Positions 23,579 through 31,619 of a stretch of DNA of 33,750 nt are shown here, one piece after another (positions within the stretch are counted from its first letter, which is position 1; the number at the start of each line of letters is the position of its first letter). The DNA is from JAAAOH01 sp046540795 (GTDB lineage Bacteria > Spirochaetota > Spirochaetia > DSM-27196 > PWMO01), in contig JBKHEN010000009.1 of the NCBI GenBank assembly GCA_046540795.1, forward strand, positions 1 to 33,750. Reading direction: 5' to 3'. A program made the translations under genes and the position numbers. The notes under the pieces are model-generated. The model had not been told where the DNA came from and did no database searches. It worked only from the letters and a program-made list of their open reading frames with translations.

Positions 23579-25050
23579 AACGGGCGCTGCATGAGCTGGC
23601 CCCTGCCGACATCGTACGGGAGCTCGATAAGTTCATCATCGGTCAGGAGAAGGCAAAAAAGGCCGTGGCAATTGCGCTACGCAATCGCGTGCGACGGAGC
23701 CGCCTCTCGGACGAGCTAAAGGACGAAGTAGCTCCGAAGAATATCATCATGATCGGTCCCACCGGTGTCGGGAAGACCGAGATCGCCCGACGGCTGTCCA
23801 AGCTCACGGGGGCACCGTTCATAAAGGTCGAGGCGACGAAGTACACGGAGGTGGGCTACGTAGGTCGTGACGTGGAGTCGATGATCCGGGACCTCACCGC
23901 AAACGCCGTCTCCATGGTCAAGAATGAGCTGCAGGAGGAGGTCCGCGAGGAAGCGGAGAAACGCGCGGAGGAGCAGCTCCTCGATCTCCTCCTTCCGGGC
24001 GTAAAGGGACGGGATCGGCAGGGGAGCCCCGGCGGTGACGAATCCGGGAGCGCCGGCTTCCGGCCGCAGATACCGGGAACCGTCGTGGACTCCGGTGCAA
24101 GCGGTGGAGCCGAGAACGGTGAAGCGAGTGCCGCCGACGCGTCCGGCGAAGAGGCGGCCGCCGCGCGCGGGAGCGCGACCCGGGAGAAGTTCCGGAAGAA
24201 GCTGCGCAACGGAGAGCTCGACGAGAAAGAAGTGGAGGTGCAGGTCTCGCAGAGCAGCGGTTTCCCGGCCATAGAGATCTTCTCCGGGAGCAATTTCGAA
24301 GAGATGGACCTCAACCTGGGCAACCTCGGGAACATCTTCGGTGGAAAGAAGAAGAAAAAACGTACGACCGTGAAGAATGCTCGGGAAATCATCGTTCAGG
24401 AAGAGATGGACAAGCTCGTTGACCAGGACCGCGTGAACGATTTGGCAAAGCAGCGCGTGGAGGAGATGGGCATCGTGTTCATCGACGAGATCGACAAAAT
24501 CGCCGCCAAGGAGAACCGCTCCGGCGTGGATGTGAGCAGGGAAGGAGTGCAGCGGGACATCCTTCCCATTGTAGAGGGGAGTACGGTGAATACGAAGTAC
24601 GGGATGATCGATACTTCGCACATTCTCTTCATCGCCGCCGGTGCGTTCCATGCGTCGAAGCCCAGCGATCTCATTCCCGAGCTGCAGGGACGCTTCCCCC
24701 TGCGGGTGGAGCTGGACGCTTTGGGAGAACAGGACTTCGTGCGGATACTCACGCAGCCGCAGAACGCGCTGATCCGGCAATATACGGAGCTACTTGCCAC
24801 CGAGGAGGTGGAAATCGAGTTCACCGAGGAGGCAATCCGGGAGCTGTCCGGGATAGCCGCGGAGGTGAATACACGCACGGAGAACATCGGTGCTCGACGG
24901 TTGCATACCATCATGGAGCTGTTGCTCGAGGACGTATCGTTCAGCGCCACTGAGTTGAAGGGACAGAGGATTCCGATAACACCGGAATACGTGCGCGAGC
25001 GCCTGAGCGACGTCGTTCAGGATCAGGACTTGTCGCGCTACATCCTATAG
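23575..25050 (+). CDS. hslU: HslU AAA+ unfoldase (ATPase subunit of HslVU) with enlarged I-domain
   Basis: HslU (ClpY) unfolds substrates and threads them into HslV. The sequence has ADIVRELDKFIIGQ at the start, Walker A GPTGVGKT (61-68), the pore motif GYVG (94-97), Walker B IVFIDEIDKIA with D304 and E305, GVQRDILPIVEGSTVNTKYG (sensor region, read in parts), HILFIAAGAFHASKPSDLIPELQGR (HILFIAAGAF, then SDLIPELQGR) and the C-terminal DLSRYIL that docks into HslV. At 491 residues it is about 45 longer than E. coli HslU. The excess is in the intermediate domain, about residues 140-205, as a Gly/Ser/Ala/Glu-rich low-complexity insert. The start overlaps hslV and follows GGAGGAG. Confidence 0.97.
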   Translation: MKRALHELAPADIVRELDKFIIGQEKAKKAVAIALRNRVRRSRLSDELKDEVAPKNIIMIGPTGVGKTEIARRLSKLTGAPFIKVEATKYTEVGYVGRDVESMIRDLTANAVSMVKNELQEEVREEAEKRAEEQLLDLLLPGVKGRDRQGSPGGDESGSAGFRPQIPGTVVDSGASGGAENGEASAADASGEEAAAARGSATREKFRKKLRNGELDEKEVEVQVSQSSGFPAIEIFSGSNFEEMDLNLGNLGNIFGGKKKKKRTTVKNAREIIVQEEMDKLVDQDRVNDLAKQRVEEMGIVFIDEIDKIAAKENRSGVDVSREGVQRDILPIVEGSTVNTKYGMIDTSHILFIAAGAFHASKPSDLIPELQGRFPLRVELDALGEQDFVRILTQPQNALIRQYTELLATEEVEIEFTEEAIRELSGIAAEVNTRTENIGARRLHTIMELLLEDVSFSATELKGQRIPITPEYVRERLSDVVQDQDLSRYIL

Positions 25051-25166
25051 CGCTCGGCGCTACGACGGAGTTCACTGGGAGGGGAACGAAGTTGACGGAC
25101 ATTTCGATTAACACTCAGCGAAGCCACTCCATCGTCCGAAATTCGAACACAGAGGAGTGGTAGAAG
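25049..25166 (+). promoter_or_regulatory. Leader region between hslU and flgB
   Basis: This gap of just over 100 bp separates the protease genes from the flagellar genes. It begins with a 5-bp hairpin AGCGC/GCGCT (25049-25053 with 25057-25061) without a T-run, so it is not a convincing terminator. It contains CACTGGGAGGGGA (25073-25085), identical to the ribosome-binding region of ftsZ and nearly identical to that of fliF. No TATAAT-like box is found at a correct distance from the TTGACG at 25092, and I see no clear sigma28-type promoter. Confidence 0.4.
25092..25163 (+). CDS. Possible 23-codon leader ORF before flgB
   Basis: A TTG codon at 25092 stands 9 nt behind the strong site GGGAGGGG and opens 23 codons (start LTDISINTQRSH, end NSNTEEW) to TAG at 25161-25163. 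The stop is 3 bp before the flgB ATG and the ORF's last codons contain the GAGGAG that serves flgB. Translation of this ORF would therefore be coupled to flgB. The evidence is the quality of the ribosome binding site, otherwise wasted, and the tight junction. Against it are the TTG start, short length and lack of a known family. It may be a regulatory leader peptide or the remnant of a gene. Confidence 0.33.
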   Translation: MTDISINTQRSHSIVRNSNTEEW

Positions 25167-25589
25167 ATGTTTCTGAACAGCACATTCGGGCGAACCGTCG
25201 ATGTACTGCAGCGGTCTATGGACGTAAGCCTGCTGCGGCAGGACGTGATCGCCAACAACATCGCCAACTCGGATACCCCCAACTTTAAGCGGAGCGAGGT
25301 CAATTTCGAGACGGCGCTCAAGGACGCGCTTGAGTCCGAGCAACGTACCGAGCGGTCGTTTCCGGCGGCGTTGACGAACGAGCGTCATATCCCGTTTGAC
25401 CGTCCGGTGGACTACCGCGATGTGGAGCCCCGCCGGGTGCTTGATTATCAGACCACGGCCAAGAACAACGGGAACAATGTAGACATCGAGCAGGAAGCGA
25501 TGAATCAGCTCAATAACCAGCTTCTCTACACGCTCATGACCGATGCGGTGCGTGCGAAGTTTAGTCAACTCAATCTGGTACTGGGGTAG
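25167..25589 (+). CDS. flgB: Flagellar proximal rod protein FlgB
   Basis: FlgB is part of the proximal rod of the flagellar basal body, exported by the flagellar type III system; in spirochaetes the flagellum is periplasmic. The 140-residue protein has the rod-protein N-terminal motif LLRQDVIANNIANSDTPNFKRSEVNFE (read as DVIANNIANSDTPNFKR), disordered middle, and the C-terminal helix MNQLNNQLLYTLMTDAVRAKFSQLN. The length is standard and no cleavable signal is present, as expected. GAGGAG lies about 9 nt before the ATG. It is the first gene of the flgB-flgC-fliE-fliF operon. Confidence 0.96.
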   Translation: MFLNSTFGRTVDVLQRSMDVSLLRQDVIANNIANSDTPNFKRSEVNFETALKDALESEQRTERSFPAALTNERHIPFDRPVDYRDVEPRRVLDYQTTAKNNGNNVDIEQEAMNQLNNQLLYTLMTDAVRAKFSQLNLVLG

Positions 25590-25597
25590 GTTAGAAC

Positions 25598-26056
25598 ATG
25601 GGACTCTTTTCGAGCATCAATACGGCGGCAACCGGCCTTACGGCGCAGCGGCTACGGCAGGACGTAATCTCGAATAACATTGCCAACGTCAACACGACGC
25701 GAACGGCCGAGGGCGGCCCGTTCCGCCGCAGTCGGGTCGTCTTCCGGCCGCGGGTCGAACAACCCTATTACCGCGGCACCTTCAAACCGGACAGCCTGGA
25801 CAACGGGGGCGGCCGGGGTGTTCGGGTGGCGGAGATCGAGGAGGACATGGATGCGGAGCCGAAGCTTGTCTTCGATCCGACGCACCCGGACGCCATCCAG
25901 TCCGGCCCGAGAGAAGGCTACGTGGAGATGCCCAACGTGAATGTGGTGGACGAAATGGTGGATATGATCTCGGCCTCGCGCTCCTACGAGGCGAACGTAC
26001 AGGTCGTAGACGGCGCAAAGAACATGTTTCAGCGCGCATTGGATATCGGGAGGTAG
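25598..26056 (+). CDS. flgC: Flagellar proximal rod protein FlgC
   Basis: A 152-residue rod protein of standard length. It has the N-terminal axial motif AATGLTAQRLRQDVISNNIAN and a C-terminal GYVEMPNVNVVDEMVDMISASRSYEANVQVVDGAKNMFQRAL (recognised by VEMPNVNVVDEMVDMI and SRSYEANV), typical of FlgC. The two ends form the coiled coil that packs the rod. The middle contains an Arg/Pro-rich beta region (RRSRVVFRPRVEQPYYRG). The ribosome binding site is modest (GGTAGG). It lies 8 bp after flgB and 4 bp before fliE. Confidence 0.96.
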   Translation: MGLFSSINTAATGLTAQRLRQDVISNNIANVNTTRTAEGGPFRRSRVVFRPRVEQPYYRGTFKPDSLDNGGGRGVRVAEIEEDMDAEPKLVFDPTHPDAIQSGPREGYVEMPNVNVVDEMVDMISASRSYEANVQVVDGAKNMFQRALDIGR

Positions 26057-26060
26057 GTAA

Positions 26061-26384
26061 ATGACGTTCGGACCCGAGCAGGTAAGCGGTGATTTCTTCA
26101 CGCTGGATCGTACGGATACGCGGCACATCGCGGGAAAGGCTGACGTGCCGGCGGAAGAGCAGCAGCAGAGCTTCAACGAGATGCTCATGTCGAGCCTCGG
26201 GGATGTAAATCAGGCGCAAAAGGACCACTCGAACCTGGCCGTTCAGGCGGTTACAAACCCGGACGAGGTCGATACGCACGACGTGACGATCGCCGCGGCC
26301 AAAGCCAATTTGTCGCTTTCGATCACGAAGAACGTGGTCGACCGCGTGATACAAGGATACCGTGACATAACCTCATTGCGGTAG
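26061..26384 (+). CDS. fliE: Flagellar hook-basal body complex protein FliE
   Basis: FliE joins the MS ring to the rod and is the first protein exported by the flagellar apparatus. The 107 residues have a variable N-terminus and the conserved SFNEMLMSSLGDVNQAQKDHSNLAVQAVTNPDEVDTHDVTIAAAKANLSLS region (visible as DVNQAQKDHSNLAVQ and DTHDVTIAAAKANLSLS), ending with VVDRVIQGYRDITSLR, a clear FliE ending. GGGAGGTAGG lies just before the ATG. A 42-bp gap with no recognisable signal other than the fliF ribosome binding site follows. Confidence 0.95.
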   Translation: MTFGPEQVSGDFFTLDRTDTRHIAGKADVPAEEQQQSFNEMLMSSLGDVNQAQKDHSNLAVQAVTNPDEVDTHDVTIAAAKANLSLSITKNVVDRVIQGYRDITSLR

Positions 26385-26426
26385 GCCGGTATGAGATGAC
26401 GTAGGCATGCGTCCTGGGAGGGGAAC

Positions 26427-28133
26427 ATGAAAGAATGGCTTAAGCGACTCATTTCGCAGATCCGCAACTTGTGGGGAAAATGGAGCACGGTACAGAAGCT
26501 CACCTTGATCGGCGTTGCGAGCGCTGCGGCGCTCGGGCTCGTGCTCCTGGTGCTCTTTAGCGCACAACCGACCACGGAGCCGGTGCTCACGCGACCTGTA
26601 GAGGCCGAGGAGCAACTCGACCGCATTGCGGCACGGCTGGACGAGGAGGGTATCGACTACGAGATAAGCCCCGATAGGCGGATCCTCGTGGACGATGCCC
26701 GCACGGCGCGGCGTGCGCGAAGCATCCTGACGCGCCACGATCTGGTGCCCGAAGAAACGGATCCCTGGGAGCTCTTCGACATGGAGCGGTGGACCCAGAC
26801 CGACTTCGAGCGCAACGTTAATCTCCAACGCTCGATTACGCGTCAGCTCAGGCAGCACATCGAAGCACTGGACGATGTGGACTCCGCCAGCGTGAACCTG
26901 GTGCTCCCGGAAGACGAGCTCTTTCAGGAGGAACAGGACCCGGTCACCGCCTCGGTGATCATCTCGCCGAAGCCCGGCTCGGATATCCGAGAGAGCCGGC
27001 AGAAGATCGAGGGCATCCAGCGGCTGATTCAATTCGCCGTTGAAGGCTTGTCGCCGGAGAACATCACCATTAGCGATCGCACCGGCGACGTGCTAAACGA
27101 CTTCGAGAACCTGGACCAGCTGGACGAGCTCTCGCTCACGGAGCGGGAGCTCGATCTCAAGCGCAGCGTAGAAGAGCGGTACATCAACGCCATCCGGAAG
27201 GCGCTCGGTCAGATCTATGGCGAAGACCGTGTGGAGGTCATCAATATCGACGTAGATCTCGATCTCGGCAAACGGAGCTCCGAAACCACCGAGCATTTCC
27301 CTATCGTGACGCAGGAGGACGATCCGGAAACGCCGTACAACGAGCGTGAGTACGTGTTGTCCATACCCCGATCCATCGAGAACACAACCGAAGACTACGA
27401 AGGCACCGGTTTTAATCCTGAAGGTCCGCCGGGGCAAGAAGGCCAGACCCCGCCCGCCTACAAGGACCTCGAGGACCTCATGGCCCGTTATTCCAACAAC
27501 GAGGAACGGATCAATAACGAGGTGAACAGCCGCAAGATCGAGGAGGAGGGAAGCCCCAAGGTCGAGCGGGTCACCGCGAGCGTTGCGCTGGACGGTGTAT
27601 GGCGCTGGCAGTATAATGAAAATGGAGAAGTTGTGATTAATCCCGACGGGAGCATCAAGCGGGAGTACGTTCCCGTGGACGATGAGGAGCTCGAGAAGGC
27701 GGAGGACCTCCTCGAGGGAGCCGTCGGGTTTCGCGATGGCCGGGGCGATTCGGTGCGGGTTCGGCACGTGCAGTTCGATCGCAGCCGCCAGCACGAAGAA
27801 GAGGACGAAGCGGTGCGGCGGCGGCAGCAGATTCAGATGATCGTGTTGTACTCCCTGCTCGGGCTCGCAGCGCTGTTGCTTGCGTTTATCGTCTTCCGGC
27901 TCGTGTCCCGGGAGATCGAGCGCAGGAGGCGGCTGCGGGAAGAGGAGCTCGCGCGGCAGCACCAGGCTATGCGGGAGCAGGCATTGCGCAGCGCCGAGGA
28001 AGAAGGCGAGGAGGTCGAGATGTCCGTCGAAGAGCGGGCACGCATGGAGCTCCAGGAAAACGCCGTAAACATGGCGCGCGAGCATCCAGAGGACGTCGCG
28101 CAACTGATTCGTACCTGGCTATCGGAGGAGTAG
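26427..28133 (+). CDS. fliF: Flagellar MS-ring protein FliF
   Basis: FliF forms the MS ring in the inner membrane on which the rotor and export gate are built. The 568-residue protein has an N-terminal membrane segment (about 24-46, LTLIGVASAAALGLVLLVLF), a periplasmic region with ring-building motifs (ERNVNLQRSITRQLRQHIEALDDVDSASVNLVLPE, seen as NLQRSITRQLRQHIEAL and SASVNLVLPE), an acidic low-complexity periplasmic stretch, a second membrane segment (about 471-491) and a cytoplasmic tail. The tail ends NMAREHPEDVAQLIRTWLSEE, the FliG-binding end. The ATG follows CCTGGGAGGGGAAC, one of the strongest sites in the window. Confidence 0.97.
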   Translation: MKEWLKRLISQIRNLWGKWSTVQKLTLIGVASAAALGLVLLVLFSAQPTTEPVLTRPVEAEEQLDRIAARLDEEGIDYEISPDRRILVDDARTARRARSILTRHDLVPEETDPWELFDMERWTQTDFERNVNLQRSITRQLRQHIEALDDVDSASVNLVLPEDELFQEEQDPVTASVIISPKPGSDIRESRQKIEGIQRLIQFAVEGLSPENITISDRTGDVLNDFENLDQLDELSLTERELDLKRSVEERYINAIRKALGQIYGEDRVEVINIDVDLDLGKRSSETTEHFPIVTQEDDPETPYNEREYVLSIPRSIENTTEDYEGTGFNPEGPPGQEGQTPPAYKDLEDLMARYSNNEERINNEVNSRKIEEEGSPKVERVTASVALDGVWRWQYNENGEVVINPDGSIKREYVPVDDEELEKAEDLLEGAVGFRDGRGDSVRVRHVQFDRSRQHEEEDEAVRRRQQIQMIVLYSLLGLAALLLAFIVFRLVSREIERRRRLREEELARQHQAMREQALRSAEEEGEEVEMSVEERARMELQENAVNMAREHPEDVAQLIRTWLSEE

Positions 28134-28139
28134 CGGTTT

Positions 28140-29216
28140 ATGGCACGCTCACAAACGGCCGGAAGCACCGGCGGAACGGCCGCCTCGCAGAGCACACGGA
28201 AGGGATCCGGGCACCGCAAGGAGCTGACCGGTCGACAGAAGGCCGCGATATTCCTGGTAACCCTAGGGTCGGAGATCTCCTCGGAAATCTTCAAGCATCT
28301 GCGTGAGGACGAGATAGAGTCTCTGACCTTTGAGATAGCGCGGCTCGAGAACATAGAGCCGGAGGACCGGGACCGGGTGCTGCAGGAGTTCCAGGAGCTG
28401 ATGATGGCTCAGGACTTCATTACCACCGGCGGCATCGACTATGCCCGGGAGCTCCTGGAGAAGTCGCTCGGCTCGCAAAAGGCGGTGGACATCATAAACC
28501 GCCTGACCTCGAGTCTGCAGGTGCGGCCGTTCGACTTCATTCGGCGCACCGACCCCACGCACCTTCTGAACTTCATCCAGCGGGAGCACCCGCAGACCAT
28601 TGCCCTCATTCTCGCGTATCTCGAGCCGAACAAGGCCTCGGTCATCCTCAAGAGTCTTCCGCACGAGATCCAGTCCGATGTCGCCAAGCGTATCTCGACG
28701 ATGGACCGTACCTCTCCGGAGATTTTGCGTGAGGTGGAGCGGGTGCTCGAGAAGAAGCTCTCCACCCTGTCCTCGGAGGATTACACAACCGCCGGCGGCG
28801 TGGAGAGTATCGTGGAGATTTTGAACCTGGTGGACCGCTCCACCGAGAAGAGCATCATCGAGTCCCTCGAAGAGGAGGATCCCGAGCTTGCCGAGGAGAT
28901 CAAGAAGCGGATGTTCGTATTCGAAGATATCGTCATGCTCGACGATCGGGCGATTCAGAAGGTGCTGCGCGAGGTGGATACCACCGAGCTTGCGAAGGCG
29001 CTGAAGTCGGTGGATACGGAGGTGCAGGATAAGATCTTCCGCAACATGTCGAAGCGGGCTTCCACCCTGCTGAAGGAGGACATGGAGTATATGGGACCGA
29101 TCCGGGTGAAAGACGTGGAGGAATCCCAGCAGCGGATCGTCTCGATCATCCGTAAGCTCGAAGAACAGGGTGAGATCGTCGTGGCCCGTGCGGGTGAGGA
29201 CGAGCTGGTCGTATAG
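28140..29216 (+). CDS. fliG: Flagellar motor switch protein FliG
   Basis: FliG sits on the MS ring and transmits torque from the stators, switching direction through FliM. The 358-residue protein has a polar 28-residue start (Ser/Thr/Gly-rich), then the N-domain LTGRQKAAIFLVTLGSEIS, the middle-domain motif REHPQTIALILAYLEPNKA, and the C-terminal torque helix region MFVFEDIVMLDDRAIQKVLREVDTTELAKALK (MFVFEDIVMLDDRAIQKVL, then DTTELAKAL), with the usual charged residues. Spirochaetes often have two FliG paralogues; the one in this operon is the motor-functional FliG2 type in Borrelia, and position suggests the same here. GGAGGAG stands 7 nt before the ATG. Confidence 0.97.
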   Translation: MARSQTAGSTGGTAASQSTRKGSGHRKELTGRQKAAIFLVTLGSEISSEIFKHLREDEIESLTFEIARLENIEPEDRDRVLQEFQELMMAQDFITTGGIDYARELLEKSLGSQKAVDIINRLTSSLQVRPFDFIRRTDPTHLLNFIQREHPQTIALILAYLEPNKASVILKSLPHEIQSDVAKRISTMDRTSPEILREVERVLEKKLSTLSSEDYTTAGGVESIVEILNLVDRSTEKSIIESLEEEDPELAEEIKKRMFVFEDIVMLDDRAIQKVLREVDTTELAKALKSVDTEVQDKIFRNMSKRASTLLKEDMEYMGPIRVKDVEESQQRIVSIIRKLEEQGEIVVARAGEDELVV

Positions 29217-29222
29217 ATGTCC

Positions 29223-29238
29223 CGCGCGAAACCGCGCG
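29223..29238 (+). repeat. GC hairpin between fliG and fliH
   Basis: CGCGCG (29223-29228) and CGCGCG (29233-29238) flank the loop AAAC, giving a 6-bp all-GC stem in the short gap before the fliH ribosome binding site. There is no T-run, so termination is unlikely. It could modulate mRNA stability or fliH translation, or be chance in GC-rich DNA. Confidence 0.35.
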
Positions 29239-29257
29239 CGTCGTGGAGGCTTTTGGC

Positions 29258-30178
29258 GTGGCAAAGAACGTCTTCAGAGCAGGAGAGATTAGCATTTCCG
29301 ACGGCAAGGTCTTCGTCGCAGGCCCGGAGTCTCCGGCCGAGGCACCTCAGCCGGTGGAATCCGAGGAGCTGGAGGAGTATAGCGGTCCTACCGTCGAGGA
29401 CATCCGTCGGGAAGCCGAAGAGTTCCGCGCGAAATGGGAGGCCGAACGAGAGCAGATGATCCAGGAGGCCCGGGAAGAGGCGGACCGGATCGTCAAGGAA
29501 GCGGAGAATCAGGCTTTTGAAGAGGTCAAGGCCAAAAACGACGAGGCGGCAACAATAAGGCAGGAAGCCGAGGAAGAAGCGCAGCGCATCAAGGAAGAGG
29601 CGCAGGCGGAGGCCGAGCGGATCGTCTCCGAAGCGCGTGAGAAAGCCGGCGAGACCGAAAAGGAAGCCTACGACCGCGGCGTTGAGCAGGGAGAAGAAAA
29701 GGGCTTTGCCTCCGGCGAGGGGGAGGTGAATCGCCTGATCGATCGGCTCCACGTCATTCTGAACAAGGCCATCGAACGGCGCAACGAGATTATCGAGGAA
29801 TCGGAATCGCAGATCATCCACCTGGTACTGGAGATCGCCAAAAAGGTGGTGAAGGTCATCTCGGAGAATCAGCGCAACGTCGTCGTGAACAACGTCGTGC
29901 AGGCCCTGCGGAAGCTCAAGCAGAAGTCGGACGTTATCATCCGGGTGAACTTCCAGGACGTAAAAATGGTGAGCTCCCACACGGAGCAGATCACGAGTAT
30001 GGTGGAACGTGCGGGGAACATTACCGTAGCGGAAGACTCGAGCGTCGATCCGGGAGGAGCCATCATAGAGACGGATTTCGGCCAGATCGACGCGCGGATA
30101 TCGTCGCAACTGCGTGAGATCGAGGACCGAATCGTGGAGCTTGCTCCGATCAAGTCGAATCCGAAAATGCAGGAGTGA
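29258..30178 (+). CDS. fliH: Flagellar export regulator FliH
   Basis: FliH binds the export ATPase FliI as the stator-like stalk of the flagellar type III export machine. The 306-residue protein starts MAKNVFRAGEISISDGK, has a long Glu/Ala/Arg heptad region (about 45-160, with repeated EEAERI/EEAQRI-like units) and a C-terminal globular domain (IIHLVLEIAKKVVKVISENQ, NVVNNVVQALRKLKQKSDVIIRVN, DPGGAIIETDFGQIDARI). This last motif is the FliH/HrpE/V-ATPase E signature. GTG 29243 also opens the frame, but its own GGAGG (29245-29249) is placed 8 nt before GTG 29258, the better start and the one that gives the expected spirochaete beginning. Confidence 0.94.
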   Translation: MAKNVFRAGEISISDGKVFVAGPESPAEAPQPVESEELEEYSGPTVEDIRREAEEFRAKWEAEREQMIQEAREEADRIVKEAENQAFEEVKAKNDEAATIRQEAEEEAQRIKEEAQAEAERIVSEAREKAGETEKEAYDRGVEQGEEKGFASGEGEVNRLIDRLHVILNKAIERRNEIIEESESQIIHLVLEIAKKVVKVISENQRNVVVNNVVQALRKLKQKSDVIIRVNFQDVKMVSSHTEQITSMVERAGNITVAEDSSVDPGGAIIETDFGQIDARISSQLREIEDRIVELAPIKSNPKMQE

Positions 30179-30209
30179 GCGCCCACGGCAAAGGGCAGGA
30201 GGGGACCCT

Positions 30210-31619
30210 TTGGGACCATTCGACAAATACCAGGCGGTCATTGAGAAGACCGAAACCATCAAGCAGATCGGCCGTGTCGAGCGGGTGCAGGGGCTTCTCA
30301 TCCGGAGCCTCGGTCCCCAGGCTTTCGTCGGAGAGTTGTGCAGAATCGCAATTCCCCGCGTGGAGCGCACGGTCTGGGCGGAAGTGGTGGGCGTGCACGG
30401 GCGCCACGTGGACCTGATGCCGTTTACCGAAACCGACGGCATCGAGGTCGGTGCGGCCGTGGTGGGAACCGGCGAGACCCTTTCGGTAGCGGTTTCGGAT
30501 AAGCTGCTCGGTCGGGTACTCGATGGTCGCGGAAGGCCTATTGACGGAAAGGGCGACATAGGCTCCGCGGAGTTTCAGTCCATCTTCAATACGCCGCCCG
30601 ACGTCCTCGAACGCGAGACGATCAATGATCAGATCGTCACCGGCATACGCGCCATCGACGGCCTTGTTGCCGCCGGAAAGGGGCAGCGGCTCGGTGTCTT
30701 CTCCGGAAGCGGGGTGGGAAAGTCCACGCTCATCGGCATGATTGCCCGCAATACCAACGCCGATGTGAACGTCATCGCCCTCATCGGCGAGCGAACGCGG
30801 GAGGTGAAGGACTTCATTCGTAACGACCTCGGCGCCGAGGGGCTCGCACGCTCGGTGGTGGTCGTCTCCACCTCCAATACGCCGCCGCTCGCGCGGCTTC
30901 GGGGTGCCTTCGTCGCGGTTTCGGTGGCGGAGTATTTCCGCGAGCGCGGTAAGAACGTGATGCTGCTCTTCGACTCGGTGACTCGCTTCGCCCGGGCACA
31001 GCGGGAAATCGGTCTGGCGGCCGGAGAGCCGCCGGCAACCCGCGGGTTCCCGCCCTCGGTATTCTCTCTCCTGCCGCGATTGCTCGAGCGCTGCGGTACC
31101 TCCGATCAGGGGACGGTAACCGGCTTCTTCAGTATCCTCGTGGAAGGCGATGATCTCGACGAGCCCATCTCCGACGCGGTCCGCGGCATTCTCGACGGCC
31201 ACATCGTGCTCAGCCGTCGGCTCGCCCAGCGCTCGCACTACCCCGCCATCGACGTCCTCGGCTCGGTTTCTCGGCTTGCCACGAAGGTGCAGCGCCCGCA
31301 GGTGCAGGAGGCCACCAACTACGTTCGGCGGATGATGGCGACGTATGCGGAGTCCGAAGACCTGATCAACGTGGGAGCGTACCAGCGGGGTAGCAACCGG
31401 GAGGTGGACGAAGCCATCGACAGGATCCCACAGATCAATGCGTTTCTCAGGCAGCGCATAGACGAGAAGGCGCCGCTTCCCGACACGGAAGCGTCGCTGT
31501 TCCGCATTGCGGGGTATCCGCAGGTGGACGAAGGCGAGAACACCGGCGTCGAGAACACCGGTGAGCAGGGACGGAGCGGTACGTCCGACACGATCTCGGA
31601 GGCACGGACGGATGCATAG
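30210..31619 (+). CDS. fliI: Flagellum-specific export ATPase FliI
   Basis: FliI is an F1-beta-like ATPase that powers and times flagellar protein export. The 469-residue protein has an N-terminal beta-barrel domain, Walker A SGSGVGKS (165-172), ALIGERTREVKDFI, and the conserved block MLLFDSVTRFARAQREIGLAAGEPPATRGFPPSVFSLLPRLLERCG (seen as LLFDSVTRFARAQREIGLA and GEPPATRGFPPSVFSLLPR). The longest frame opens inside fliH, but TTG 30210 stands 5 nt behind a perfect AGGAGGGG and yields MGPFDKYQAVIEKTE, the expected beginning. A polar tail with a short tandem (ENTGVENTG) extends the C-terminus. fliJ overlaps the last codons. Confidence 0.96.
   Translation: MGPFDKYQAVIEKTETIKQIGRVERVQGLLIRSLGPQAFVGELCRIAIPRVERTVWAEVVGVHGRHVDLMPFTETDGIEVGAAVVGTGETLSVAVSDKLLGRVLDGRGRPIDGKGDIGSAEFQSIFNTPPDVLERETINDQIVTGIRAIDGLVAAGKGQRLGVFSGSGVGKSTLIGMIARNTNADVNVIALIGERTREVKDFIRNDLGAEGLARSVVVVSTSNTPPLARLRGAFVAVSVAEYFRERGKNVMLLFDSVTRFARAQREIGLAAGEPPATRGFPPSVFSLLPRLLERCGTSDQGTVTGFFSILVEGDDLDEPISDAVRGILDGHIVLSRRLAQRSHYPAIDVLGSVSRLATKVQRPQVQEATNYVRRMMATYAESEDLINVGAYQRGSNREVDEAIDRIPQINAFLRQRIDEKAPLPDTEASLFRIAGYPQVDEGENTGVENTGEQGRSGTSDTISEARTDA

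Noticed and set aside
25049..25061. AGCGC/GCGCT hairpin as a terminator after hslU
   Set aside because: Only a 5-bp stem with no following T-run, so termination is not supported.
25092..25120. TTGACG as a -35 box for the flagellar operon
   Set aside because: No -10-like hexamer is found at 16-18 bp; the same bases serve better as the start of a possible leader ORF.
28955..30559. Minus-strand open frame of 534 codons
   Set aside because: It lies opposite the end of fliG, all of fliH and the start of fliI, all confidently identified; the translation has no family features.
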